Positions 23,187 to 33,624 of a stretch of 64,000 nt of DNA are shown one piece after another (position 1 is the first letter of the stretch; each line of letters begins with the position of its first letter). This stretch comes from Tricholoma matsutake. Taxonomy: Eukaryota; Basidiomycota; Agaricomycetes; Agaricales; Tricholomataceae. The position numbers were made by a program, and so were the translations under genes. A model generated the notes under the pieces. The model did not search any database, was not told the DNA's origin, and worked only from the letters and a program-made list of their open reading frames with translations. Where the stretch lies: NCBI GenBank assembly GCA_026075535.2, contig AP026544.2, positions 1,984,001 through 2,048,000 on the forward strand, read 5' to 3'.

Positions 23187-25256
23187 TCATACCCAGGATG
23201 GAGAACCAGCCGATAGTGGTTCATATGGGACTGAGATAATGGCCTCACAAGGAAAGGACTGCAATGTTTCATTGAAGATCTTGATCACTGCATCATGCAA
23301 CACAGGTGCAGGCATTCTGGGAGAAGAGTACATGGCTTTTAAGAGCTTCCCAACACATTCTTTAAGATCTTCGAAATAGGGCATGAAAAACCTAAGAATC
23401 AGTGAGTCAAGTTCACACATGGCACCAAGTTTGGCAGTCCCAATTGCACAAAGAGAGTTTGATGTCTGGAACCATGATGACAGAGGGATGCTGCTGAACT
23501 GATGTAACTCTTCCTGGGTCTGGATGGCACCTGGGCCACTCAAGTTGGTGTAGATATAGATCAAAAGAAAAAATAGGGACTCGAGATCATGATGAGGAGC
23601 ATGTCATAACTTCATCCTCTTCACAAGGAGTTCAATTGCCATAAATGGTGCAGTTCCCTATAGGATGGATAAACAAGAATTGGAAATGGCACGGAAAAGG
23701 ATATGAACTGTATGAGAGCCAGGTGCTAACAGATGGCTTTTGCTTAGGGTTATGGCATATTCAAAATTGATCAATAATCCAGGACATAAATCTCCTGGAT
23801 TGTCTTCTGAACAGAATAGAAGGATGTTGTTGTAGCTGATGTCCCGATGGATCAAGTCATTCTTTTGGTACTATTCTTTGAGTACTAATTATCAAAAAAA
23901 AAACAAAGCACAAATCAGGGAGAGTGAGATATACATACCAATAGTAATGTCACAGAGAGCTGATATCAGCTCTCTCTTTGAGCGAAAAGATGCAATATGG
24001 TCACTGATAGAAGATGAGACAATTCTTTGCTGAACCCAAACTTTGGTTCTAATCCCCCACTTGCCTTGCCAGATAATATCTGTAGAGAGCCTTTCGCTAT
24101 CAATACAGACATCTTCTCCACAAAAAAACTGAGAAATGCCTTCCACCCCTTGCAGATGTTGTAGGAGCTTGTATTCTGCCATAGGACATGAAGACTCAAT
24201 CCATGAGTCCTTGAGGATAAGTCTCCTCCCTTCAAATTCAACCTCCCACACCCTTGTAGTGCACCTGACCAGCGACTGAGTCTCAAAGATAGCTTTGATG
24301 ACTTTGAACTTCTTGCCATCACAGATGATATGTGTCACCTTATCCCAGTCATCCATCAGCATGGTTGGATCATAGCCCACCACACTCTTGGGTGCACAGC
24401 AAAACCCAATCATGACTCACAGAACCCTGAGCAAATCAGCAAGACATGGCTCCCCAATACAGCAGGCAGATGAGCATAGCTGCCCTTGGTGGTCTGTGAC
24501 TGTTACTCTGAAATTGAAATTGCCCCAGATACTGAGGATCAGGATGAGGATGTGATTGGTCTGCATGGTAAGAATGATGTATGATTTATCAGTGACAGTG
24601 TTGGAGATTTTCTTTGTTTCATGCTCTTGGGTGGTTACCTTGGTTATGGCTTGAACAGAGGTCCATGTAGTGGGAGATAACTTAACAACATCAAGAAGCA
24701 TTATGTTGGGTTTTCGGGAGATTGGGGATCCCTCAAGTACTGTGTCGCAGATGTTGGCATTCCACATTCTGACTCGTTTCACCCCTGTGATAGTTGCAAT
24801 ATCGGTGCAAATTTGGTTGAGAAAATTGGCAAGTTTCATCTTGCTCTGCATCTTCTTTTGATCAGGAGAGCAGGAGATGTCAGGAAGATTCCACTTGTTT
24901 GCCTGCAAATTATAGCAGGAGAGCTGATGGAGGAGGTGTTTGGAAAGGGCAATCAGTAGTTTCAAAACTGGGAAAAGGCCCCCATTGAAAGTGAGAAGTT
25001 CAATTACTTTATCGATATATGAATCTGTGGAACTATGGACATTGTAGCAGGGATTTTGGTCTGCTGGTAGTCCATTGACCAAGTTGCCAAGTTGTGGGAG
25101 GTCAAGTAAGTGAGAACTAAAAAGGGTGAGAGAAGAAAACAAAATGCTTGTTTGTCTACCCTTTTTGTTAGTTGATGGGAAGTAAATGGGATGTGAGTCC
25201 TGGCCCATTGTAATACATGCACTAGGAGAGGTACAGGGTGATGGATGCGTAGGCAA
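23187..25256 (-). pseudogene. FunK1-type fungal protein kinase, broken
   Basis: Fungal-specific kinase of the FunK1 type. The N-lobe region (24417-25256) includes RMWNANICDTVLEGSPISRKPNIMLLD. The next part (23939-24413) has GYDPTM, RCTTRVWEVEFEGRRLILKDSW and EYKLLQHL. An intron at 23885-23938 (GTATGT...TTAG) precedes the catalytic loop HRDISYNNILL. A second intron at 23658-23708 leads to GTAPFMAIELL. Three in-frame stops break it: TGA 24417-24419, TAG 23871-23873 and TGA 23604-23606. All can be C to T changes. The metal-binding segment, usually DFD or DLD in this family, reads LINFEYA, so the key Asp is Asn. A relic, not an active kinase. Confidence 0.8.
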
Positions 25257-25282
25257 GCTATTAAGTCATGTCTCTGTGTCAC

Positions 25283-25855
25283 TGAAAGAGAAGATTGGTT
25301 GTGTTGAGAGTGAGATGGCTCAAGTATCAGTGTGAAAGGTATTAAAATGAACCACTTTACTTTGTAAATGACTTATAGCAATGGGAGTATGGGAGGGCCT
25401 GGACAAACTTGGCTGGGAGTCCAGTGAACTTGAGTACTTAACTTAAACTCTACACCTTAGTGTGCAGAAATCTTGGAGACTTGAGGGACTTGAGAGAGAA
25501 ACTTAGTAGGAAATGTTAAGATTGAGTCAAAACTGGGCCATCCCATTTGAAAGGTGGGGAGTCACCTAGATACAATCATTTGTAGCTACAAAGTGAAAAC
25601 TGATCATGCACATTCTCTTGTGCTGACTGTCTGTGCAACCAGAAGAAGTAGAATAAAAAAGGGAAAGAATTCTTTGAATACAGCATACGATGCAGAAGTC
25701 CAAGAAGGGTGTTTGTTCATGTGAGAAGTCTTCAGATGGTGGCACTGCTGAATCTTCATCTTGAGGTTTTGCAACTAGGAATGACTCAGGGAGTAGCTAT
25801 CTTCGAGGCTCTCTATTATCGTTATGCAGCCTGTGCCCCCAGCAAGCGTGGAGAG
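25283..25855. other. Sequence upstream of the kinase, ending at element D
   Basis: No reading frame worth calling on either strand. The last five bases (GAGAG, 25851-25855) are one copy of the element D target duplication. The sequence continues on the other side of D at 32510. Confidence 0.5.
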
Positions 25856-26256
25856 TGTTAGGAAACCACCCCATTACCTAATAAACTTTCATTTTATTTT
25901 ATTATGTCGAATTACGCTACATGATGCCAAATGATGCTACATTTTGATAGCATGAGAATTTTATTTCGCACGCATCAAAATGTACATGCATGTACGAGTG
26001 CGTCGGTAACAACAATGTACAATATATGTAACATAGTATATAAACCCTAAATATATGCCTAGGGGACCCCAGTTGTGTTCTCTTAGGTATTCCACCTACG
26101 TTTTTGGTGTGAAAGGCCTATCTCAACAAACTCATCTATTAATAACCCCTCGCATCAAAACCATCAATTTCCCCATCACGAGTGCGGATCCCACCCCCTT
26201 CTTGTAGAGAGAACCCGCATGGTCTTAGCTAGCAGATAGTGGGTGTCACCCTAACA
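25856..26256 (+). repeat. 5' LTR of element D
   Basis: Starts TGTTAGGAAACC and ends CCCTAACA. Holds the TATA box (26037-26044) and the proposed transcript start (26071). It differs little from 32104-32504, at sites such as CGCATC/CACATC and TCGAATT/TCAAATT. Confidence 0.95.
26037..26044 (+). promoter_or_regulatory. LTR TATA box of element D
   Basis: TATATAAA, 34 bp upstream of AGTTGTGTTCT (26071-26081), the expected TATA-to-start spacing. The same arrangement is present in both LTRs of B, D and E. Confidence 0.7.
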
Positions 26257-26258
26257 GA

Positions 26259-26269
26259 AGAACACAACT
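26259..26269 (+). promoter_or_regulatory. Self-priming type primer-binding site, element D
   Basis: AGAACACAACT begins 2 nt after the 5' LTR and is the exact reverse complement of AGTTGTGTTCT at 26071-26081 and 32319-32329. The bases outside these 11 do not pair. Confidence 0.78.
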
Positions 26270-26743
26270 TCCCATATCAGTGTGCCTTTTCTTACTTGCG
26301 CATACATCATTGTTTCACCGCGCCACATCCAATTACTCATCCTTTCGGCATGAGCCGGAAGTACTTGTATATACGTAATCTACCTTTTCTTTCATAAGCT
26401 GATGCCAGGCCTCACCTTACATTGCGACTGCCAGTGATTGAGAGGCAGCGCTCATCATTAGGACAGCTGCAACCAGACAACCGATCGGATCTGGTTTAGT
26501 TACAATTTACATTACTCTATTCGGACGACTATTTTAGTTACAAGCTGAATTCAGTGATATCTCCGAGATCAGGCACTGTTGGAAGGGTTGTTGATCGGAA
26601 GTGTCAAAATAGGCGCCCGACGAACGACGAACCATTGACGAACCTCGACGAACCTTATCACGTGACCCATAGACGTCTGGAGAGGTTTCGAAGAACAAGA
26701 CTTGAAATTGTCAAAGAAGTGATTCATCACAGATTTTACAATT

Positions 26744-27697
26744 ATGTCCGAACCTTCAACTTCTAATCCCGGTCCTAATCCTGTTCCCATACCAGCACTA
26801 GAGGCGAAAATTGATGCGCTCACAGCACAAATGTCACAATTAGTGTCAGTATTGGCAGCATCACAGCCCAGACAAGCGGAAGTACAGCCAGAGACGACAG
26901 GAGAAAGAGATGATGAGATGGAGGAGATGGTGGAGTGGATATTGCAGGAGGATGAGAAGGTGGAGAAATCTGGAAATGGAAAAGTGCACTTACCTAAGTA
27001 CGCGCCCCCGCAAATGTTTGATGGTACCATGGAGAATACAAAATCCTTCATCAGCTCTATAGTATTGTACATCCATGGGAGGAAGCCAGAGTTTTGTACA
27101 GCCGAGTCTTGGATTATGTTTGCTCTCTCATACATTCAGGGGGGGAAAGCACAGTTCTGGAGAAACGAGGCTATTAATCAAATTGCTGCGGGAAATAAAC
27201 CATTTGCAACCTTCAAGGAATTTCTGGAGAGATTGGAGGCACAGTTTGGAGACCCTAATCCAAAGGCGACAGCCAATGCTAAATTAAAGACCATGCGCCA
27301 AGGTTCCTTAACGGTGGATGAATTTATTTTGCAGTTCAAAGCAGAAGCTTCGCAAACGGACATGGGAGAAGCCGTGTTGGTAGAGTTTTTGAAAGCAGGA
27401 TTAAATCCCTCTTTATTCAAGTCTATCTACCGACTACCTTCTATGCCAGAGAAGTTGGATGAGTGGTATAGTTGGGCAATGTGCCTTGACCGGCAATATC
27501 GGCAGGAACAGGCAGAGTCAAAGTTGATGTACAGAAGTAGTAAATTTGGAAAGTCATCAGGAGGAAAGTCCAAGAAAGGAAAGGCACCTGAGGCACAAGC
27601 TCCGAGGGCACAGCCACTGGCCATGGCAGTGACACCTATAGTTACAGAGTCAGCAGCACCAGCAGAGGCAATGGAGGTTGATCAAGCAGGAAGATGA
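26744..27697 (+). pseudogene. Element D Gag
   Basis: 317 open codons from ATG 26744. The capsid domain carries GGKAQFWRNEAINQIAAGNKPF, LKAGLNPSLFKSIYRLPSMPEKLDEWY and a basic Ser/Lys-rich tail. TGA at 27695-27697 precedes the CCHC knuckle (CFNCGQ-stop-GHISRNC, about 27711-27752), where a TTA to TAA change adds a second stop. B and E have the same TGA. Confidence 0.9.
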
Positions 27698-27837
27698 GCC
27701 CCACTTAAATGTTTTAACTGTGGGCAGTAAGGACACATTTCTAGGAATTGTAGGCAGAAAAGAAAGATCAGGGGAGCTATATTCGAGGAAGTAAAGCAGG
27801 AGGAAGGTAAGCAGGGGAATTTTGTGGAAGAGTCCCA

Positions 27838-28697
27838 GTGAAGGTTTCCCCATTGGTGACCCAGAATCGTTACAACGTATTAGTATCCGAGGAAACCCAG
27901 AGTAAATCAGAAAAGGAAATCGAGGAGGAGTACAACTGTTGCGAATCACGTGACAAAGAAAATTGTCACATGTCATTTCTGAAAACCCCTAAATTCTTTA
28001 TTTGCTCTGCGCGAATAGAACCCGAAATCACCTTGACTGTGGGACTGAAGACAGTGGACACACATGCAGCTATTGATGTGGAAGCGTTGCTTGACAGTGG
28101 TGCTACAGGATTATTTATTGATTGATCCTTAATTACCAGAAATGGTATTAACACATGCAAGCTGGTGCAACCTATAATGGTGTACAATATTGATGGAACA
28201 GTCAATCGTGGAGGAACTATCAAGGAGGAGGTGACTATGGTACTAAAGTATCAGGAGCATCAGGAGTGAGCTGTATTCGAAGTGTACAATCTTGGGAAAA
28301 CCGATCTAATAATAGGATGTCCGTGGTTACGGAAGCATAATCCCGAAATTGATTGGAAAACTGGGAAATTACAAATGACTCATTGCCCTAAGGAATGTAA
28401 TGTGTATGGGAGGAAGATGAAGAAAGAAAAAAGGAAAAAGAAAGAGAAAGAACATCCGAGGAAGTATTCTGTTATGATGGAGGAAGTGGAGGATGAGGAA
28501 ATGCCAAATGGGGAAGTTCCAATCATGATCGAGAAAGAAGAGCAGAAGCAAACCTTTAGAGCAGTTCGTGGAGGACAGTTGTGGGACAAGAATATTGTGA
28601 AGGTGGAGAAGCCAGTGGAGGAATGGGTGTCAAAAGTGTATCATGAACATTTGTCAGTGTTCCAAAAGAAGGAGTCTGAGTGAATGCCGGTGCGGAA
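27838..28697 (+). pseudogene. Element D protease and linker
   Basis: Retropepsin active site LLDSGATGLFID, then TGA at 28123-28125 (B has CGA), TGA at 28267-28269 (B has CGA), LIIGCPWLRKHNPEIDWKTGK and the Lys/Glu-rich linker. TGA at 28681-28683 sits where B has CGG and E has TGG. The solo LTR follows at once. Confidence 0.88.
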
Positions 28698-28702
28698 GCC
28701 AT

Positions 28703-29128
28703 TGTAAGGGGACTAGGGGGGTGCCCTGTGTGTTTTTCCTATTTTTTATGTTTGTCCTATATTTTTCCCCACCTCATTTCCTTCTATTCTTCATTTTCTA
28801 TGATTTTTCCGGATTTTATTACTAATTTTCCCTTGCTATCATGTTTGTACATGTTGACACTTTTATATTTAGAGGCGGAGTACCCCTTCCGACACATACC
28901 CCTTGGTATGATGTCATTCGGCGGCTTTGATCCGCCTATCTCCGCCTTTTTCTATTTTTAGGTTATATTTGATTTTTGTCGTCTTCACATATACTGGGCA
29001 TCAGCAAGGGGATCCTTAGAGTTTTCTCTTCGGATTTCCCTTTGCTAGGTGCGCCCCCAATCCCTGTATTATGTAGTATAATTTTAACTTTGGATTTCCC
29101 TTTGCTAGAGGCTTAGGTTGCCCTTATA
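28703..29128 (+). mobile_element. Solo LTR of family A inside element D (426 bp)
   Basis: TGTAAGGGG...CCCTTATA, matching the element A LTR at 3120-3532. GCCAT flanks it on both sides (28698-28702, 29129-29133). B holds the empty site (GAAGCCATGGGATCAT in coding sense, near 16980), so this is a 5-bp target duplication. The internal region and one LTR were lost, presumably by LTR-LTR recombination. Confidence 0.95.
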
Positions 29129-30064
29129 GCCATGGGATCATGCGATTGAGATGAAGCCAGGGTTTGTGCCAAAGAAGTCAAAGGTATATCCATTATCTCC
29201 GATGGAACAAGAAGAAGTGGATGCATTCCTGAAGGAGCAATTGCACAAAGGATACATACGACCTTCAAAATCACCACAGACATCACCAATATTCTTCATG
29301 CCCAAAAAAGACCAAAGGAAGAGGATGTGTACCAATTATAGGTATCTGAATGAGTGGACAGTGAAGAATGCGTACCCCCTGCCATTGATCTCAGAAATAA
29401 TTGATAAGGTGGGAAAAGCCAAGGTCTTTGCAAAATTGGATTTATGATGGGGATACAACAATGTATGAATAAAGAAAGGAGATGAGTGGAAGGCTGCATT
29501 TGCCACGCATCAAGGATCCTTCGAGCCGCTTGTCATGTTTTTTGGGATGACTAATAGTCCCCGACCTTTCAAAATATGATGAACAGCATTTTCAAGGACG
29601 TAATAGACAAAGGTGTGGTAATAATATTTATTGATGACATTCTGATATTCACAGAGGGTGAAGAGAATCATGAGGCGATAGTGCAGGAGGTGTTACAGAG
29701 GTTGGTGGAGAACGATCTATTTTTGAAACCAGAGAAGTGTGTGTTTGGGGCAAGCGAGATCGAGTTCCTAGGATTATTGATCAGCCCTGACAGGATCAAA
29801 ATGGATCCGATCAAGGTACAGGCAATCACAGATTGGCCTGCACCCACCCATGTCAAGGAGGTTCAAGCTTTCTTGGGACTCGCAAATTATTATTGTTGCT
29901 TTGTGCACAATTTCTCTAAAATTGCTGCACCCTTACATAACCTTACATGAAAGGGAGTAGTATGGAGGTGGGGAGAGCAGCAGCAGACAGTGTTTGAGGA
30001 GTTGAAGAGGAAGTTTGTGGAGGGACCAATATTAGCCCCAGTAGACTTCACATGCCCTTTGTGA
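29129..30064 (+). pseudogene. Element D reverse transcriptase
   Basis: Continues after the solo LTR from [14 protein letters not shown] codons at 29446-29448 (B: CGA) and near 29466 (B and E: CAA; element A: Arg) break it. A single C is missing in the CCCCCGACC run near 29562, which shifts the frame. FIDDIL (active site, near 29631) is intact. TGA codons near 29948 and 30062 end the connection to RNase H. Confidence 0.9.
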
Positions 30065-30718
30065 GTGGAATCCAATGCATCTGATTTTGCTACTGGAGCA
30101 GTATTATCAATGCTGTGCGAAGATGACAAATGGCATCCTTGTGCATACTTGTCAAAAGGGTTGAATGATGTGGAGAGGAATTATGATGTGCATGAAAAAG
30201 AGATGTTGGGGATAATACGAGCATTGGAGGTGTGGAGGCATTATTTGGAGGGATGTATGCATCAGATTGAGATCTGGATGGATCATCAAAATCTGCAATA
30301 CTTCATGTCCGCTAAAAAGCTTAATCGCTGGCAAGCGCGTTGGGCACTATTCCTATCGCATTTCAACTTTCACTTGGTCCATAAAGTGGGAAGCTTAATG
30401 AGGAAAGCAGATGCATTATCCAGATGTATTGATCATAAAAGGGGGGTGGAGGAGGACAATAAAAATGTTACCTTACTCAAACCCAAATACTTTCGCATTT
30501 GTGCTATGCATCAAGGGCATCTATTAATAGATAGCTCGGAAATGGAGATGTGGTCTAAAATTAGACAATGTTCAGAAATGGATGATGAAGTAGTGGAAGC
30601 CGTGAAAGCTCTGAAGGGAGAGAAGAAAGGTAATATCAAAGGAGACGAATGGGCTGAGGAACAAGGGTTGGTGTTGTTTCGAGGAAAAGTGTATGTACCG
30701 AAGGATCAGGATTTGTGA
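30065..30718 (+). pseudogene. Element D RNase H and integrase zinc-finger region
   Basis: ESNASDFATGAVLSM, GLNDVERNYDVHEKEMLGIIRALEVW, DHQNLQYF and KADALSRC mark RNase H. It ends with TGA at 30716-30718, where E has CGA. The codon after CAYLS is AAA here but TGA in B and E. Confidence 0.88.
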
Positions 30719-31612
30719 AGGGAGATCATCCGGTTACATCACAATACACCGATTGCCAGACACCCAGGAAGATGGAAGACGTTGGAATTAGTAATGAGAA
30801 ATTATTGGTGGCCCAGAATTTCGAAGTATGTGTTGGGGTATGTGGATGGATGTGATATGTGCATGAGGGGAAAGAAATTTCCAGAGAAACCTGCAGGAAA
30901 ATTAATGCCAAACCCTATACCTAAAGTGCTGTGGCGAGATATATCTGTGGATTTTATTACCGGATTACCCGAGGCTCAAGGGTATGATGCAATATTTGTA
31001 GTATGCAACCGCTTTACAAAGGAGGTCCATATTATTCCTACTACTACAGAAACCTCATCATTGGGCTTGGCGCACCTCTATCTAAATCAGGTATGGCGGT
31101 TACATGGGTTACCCGATACCGTTATCTCCGATCGCAGACCACAATTTGCTTCTGCGTTTATGCAAGAACTAAACAACATATTGGGAATTCAAACCAAATT
31201 ATCTATGGCATATCACCCGCACACTGATGGGCAGACAGAGAGAATGAATCAGGAGTTGGAGCAGTACCTACATATGTTTGTCAACTACCAACAAACCAAC
31301 TGGCCCGAATGGTTGGCAATTGCCGAATTTTCCCACAATAACAAATTCCATTCGGCTACTCGTATGTCACCCTTTTTTGCAAATTATGGATATCATCCTC
31401 GCATGGGAGTAGAACCCAGAAGGGAAGTCAAAGTACAGTCGGTAGAAGATTTTGTATCTAAGATGCAAAAGGTACAAGAGGAAGCAGAGGCGGCATTGAA
31501 GAAAGCACGTGATGACATGATGCGACATGCGGATTGTACTCGAGCACGCGCTCCAGAGTACAAAGTTGGTGACTTGGTATGGCTAAGTACCAAGGACCTG
31601 AATATTCCATGA
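30719..31612 (+). pseudogene. Element D integrase core
   Basis: HHN...GRWKTLELVMRNYWWP and CDMCMRGKK form the zinc finger. SVDFITGLPEAQ (D), VISDRRPQFAS (D) and TERMNQELEQY (E) are the catalytic triad. The G of the usual DRGPQ is R here. TGA at 31610-31612. Confidence 0.88.
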
Positions 31613-32092
31613 CCTTCGAAGAAACTTACGGAGAAACAAGTTGGCCCATATGCGATCTCTAAAGTGATCTCGCCTAATGCGGTAGTGCTAAAATTACCCC
31701 GATCATTTAAGATTGATCCCGAGATTAACATATCCCACCTACGCCCTTACCATCTGCCCACTATTCCTGGCCAACAAACTACTCCGCAACCTCCGATAAT
31801 AGTAGAAGGTGCTCCAGAATACATAGTTGAAGACATTCTAGACTCACGTCTTCGATGGAACAAATTGGAGTTCTTAATAAAGTGGAAAAACTATACCAAC
31901 GAAAATAATTCGTGGGAACCCGAAGAGAATTGTAAGCGAGCACGTAATGCAATCACCCAATTCTTTAAACATAATCCAAAAGCTCCACGTCGCATTGCGA
32001 GAATGGTGTATGAGGGGATGAAATTCTGGCCTTACCAAAATTTCACAGAGGGGACAAACATAATATTTTCTCGCCTGGAAGTCGAGGCATAA
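31613..32092 (+). pseudogene. Element D Pol C-terminus with chromodomain
   Basis: KLTEKQVGPYAISKVIS, a Pro-rich hinge, then the chromodomain EYIVEDILDSRLR...EFLIKWKNYTNENNSWEPEEN (about 31815-31930) and a conserved tail ending FSRLEVEA at the stop 32090-32092. The chromodomain probably steers insertion to heterochromatin, which fits the nesting seen here (inference). Confidence 0.9.
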
Positions 32093-32103
32093 AAGGGGGG
32101 TAA

Positions 32104-32504
32104 TGTTAGGAAACCACCCCATTACCTGATAAACTTTCATTTTATTTTATTATGTCAAATTACGCTACATGACGCCAAATGACACTACATTTTGATAGCA
32201 TGAGAATTTTATTTCGCACACATCAAAATGTATGCGCATGTACGAGTGCATCGGTAACAACAATGTACAATATATGTAACATAGTATATAAACCCTAAAT
32301 ATATGCCTAGGGGACCCCAGTTGTGTTCTCTTAGGTATTCCACCTACATTTTCGGTGTGAAAGGCCTATCTCAACAAACTCATCTATTAATAACCCCTCG
32401 CATCAAAACCATCAATTTCCCCATCACGAGTGCGGATCCCGCCCCCTTCTTGTAGAGAGAACCCACACAGTCTTAGCTAGCAGATAGTGGGTGTCGCCCT
32501 AACA
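32104..32504 (+). repeat. 3' LTR of element D
   Basis: 401 bp, partner of 25856-26256, followed by GAGAG. Confidence 0.95.
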
Positions 32505-32509
32505 GAGAG

Positions 32510-33624
32510 CACCCAAATGAATCCTCTCAACCCTACCCTCCAGTTGCTAGACCTGTCGAGTTGGATGTCTGCTAGCCAAGCAGGAGTTCTCGGGCCAATT
32601 GCTGGATCATTGCTGAGTCTTGTTAATTTAATATCAAGTAACAACTAAAAGAAGATAAATGAAAAAAAAACTGGTACCGTTCCATCTCACTGGAAGCAGA
32701 GCTGTCGGCATGAAAGCTGAGGAAGCACCAAAACGTGATTTAGCACATGATGTACATGTCACGTGAAGAGGTGTCAGCTTGGTCTAATCTCAAACTATAA
32801 ATTCAAGCTATAAGGGATTTTAATGAGGTTAGAGGTGTGAAGCATTGATAAAAGCAAAAGAGAGTAAACATATACAGTAGCCTGTGGTTTATGGTGCATG
32901 ATGGCGCAGTTGGAATGAAATTCCCAGGAATGGGTAAGTTGGCGAACAGGCCAACCAACCTATCCACAATGTCGATGTTAAGAAGGGTTTCAAGCTCCCC
33001 TAAGCTCTTTGGGGATTGGTCATGAGGTAGATGGATACCAGATGTGCAGTGGCTGATGGCTGTCTCAGGCCTCTGAATATCTATGATGGCTTTGTCGACC
33101 TTGTAAGATGTGGGGGAAGTGTCTAGTACCTCTGTGTGGTTTTGATTGGCTGCGCTGGGATGGGTTGTGAGATTGGTCATTGTCATTTTGTTCAAGCAAA
33201 AGGTTTGAGTTAAAGCTGTTCTGAAATGTGTTTGGGTTAGTCATCAATCATATCTATTAGCCTTGGAGGTCATGCGGTCATGGTATAAGTAACATTCCTT
33301 TTTTGGATGTGAGGCTGTTACAGCATTCAAAAAATCATCACTGTGGTGTACAAGTAGAATCTATATTTATTATCTACTATCTACATACTTATGGGTTTGT
33401 GTGCACCACATCCATGTCTGTAATGAAGCCTGCAAAACTAAGAAGAAGAATTGAAAAAACACTTCAAAATATACTTGTAGATCTATTCTTCTTCAGCTGC
33501 TTCCATAACTCCTCCCATATATACAACATGAAGCCCAGGCTTCTCACAGAGGAATAATCGTGATTCTTGACTTCCTGGAATTTGTCTTGGGGCCATAGAA
33601 ACAACAGATGTAATATCCTTGACA
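32510..33624. other. Unassigned stretch right of element D
   Basis: Continues the sequence interrupted at 25855. The longest minus-strand frame (32803-33195, 130 codons) has no motif I know, and the plus-strand frame at 33303-33557 looks like chance. No gene is supported. Confidence 0.4.

Larger units (their letters stand above)
25856..32504 (+). mobile_element. Gypsy element D, complete
   Basis: A plus-strand chromovirus of the same family as B and E. LTRs of 401 bp (25856-26256, 32104-32504) are flanked by a perfect GAGAG duplication (25851-25855, 32505-32509). A solo LTR of family A (28703-29128) is inserted between protease and RT. Without it D is about 6.2 kb. Polypurine tract AAAAGGGGGG ends a few bases before the 3' LTR. 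At least eight TGA stops and a 1-nt deletion in RT inactivate it. Confidence 0.96.
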
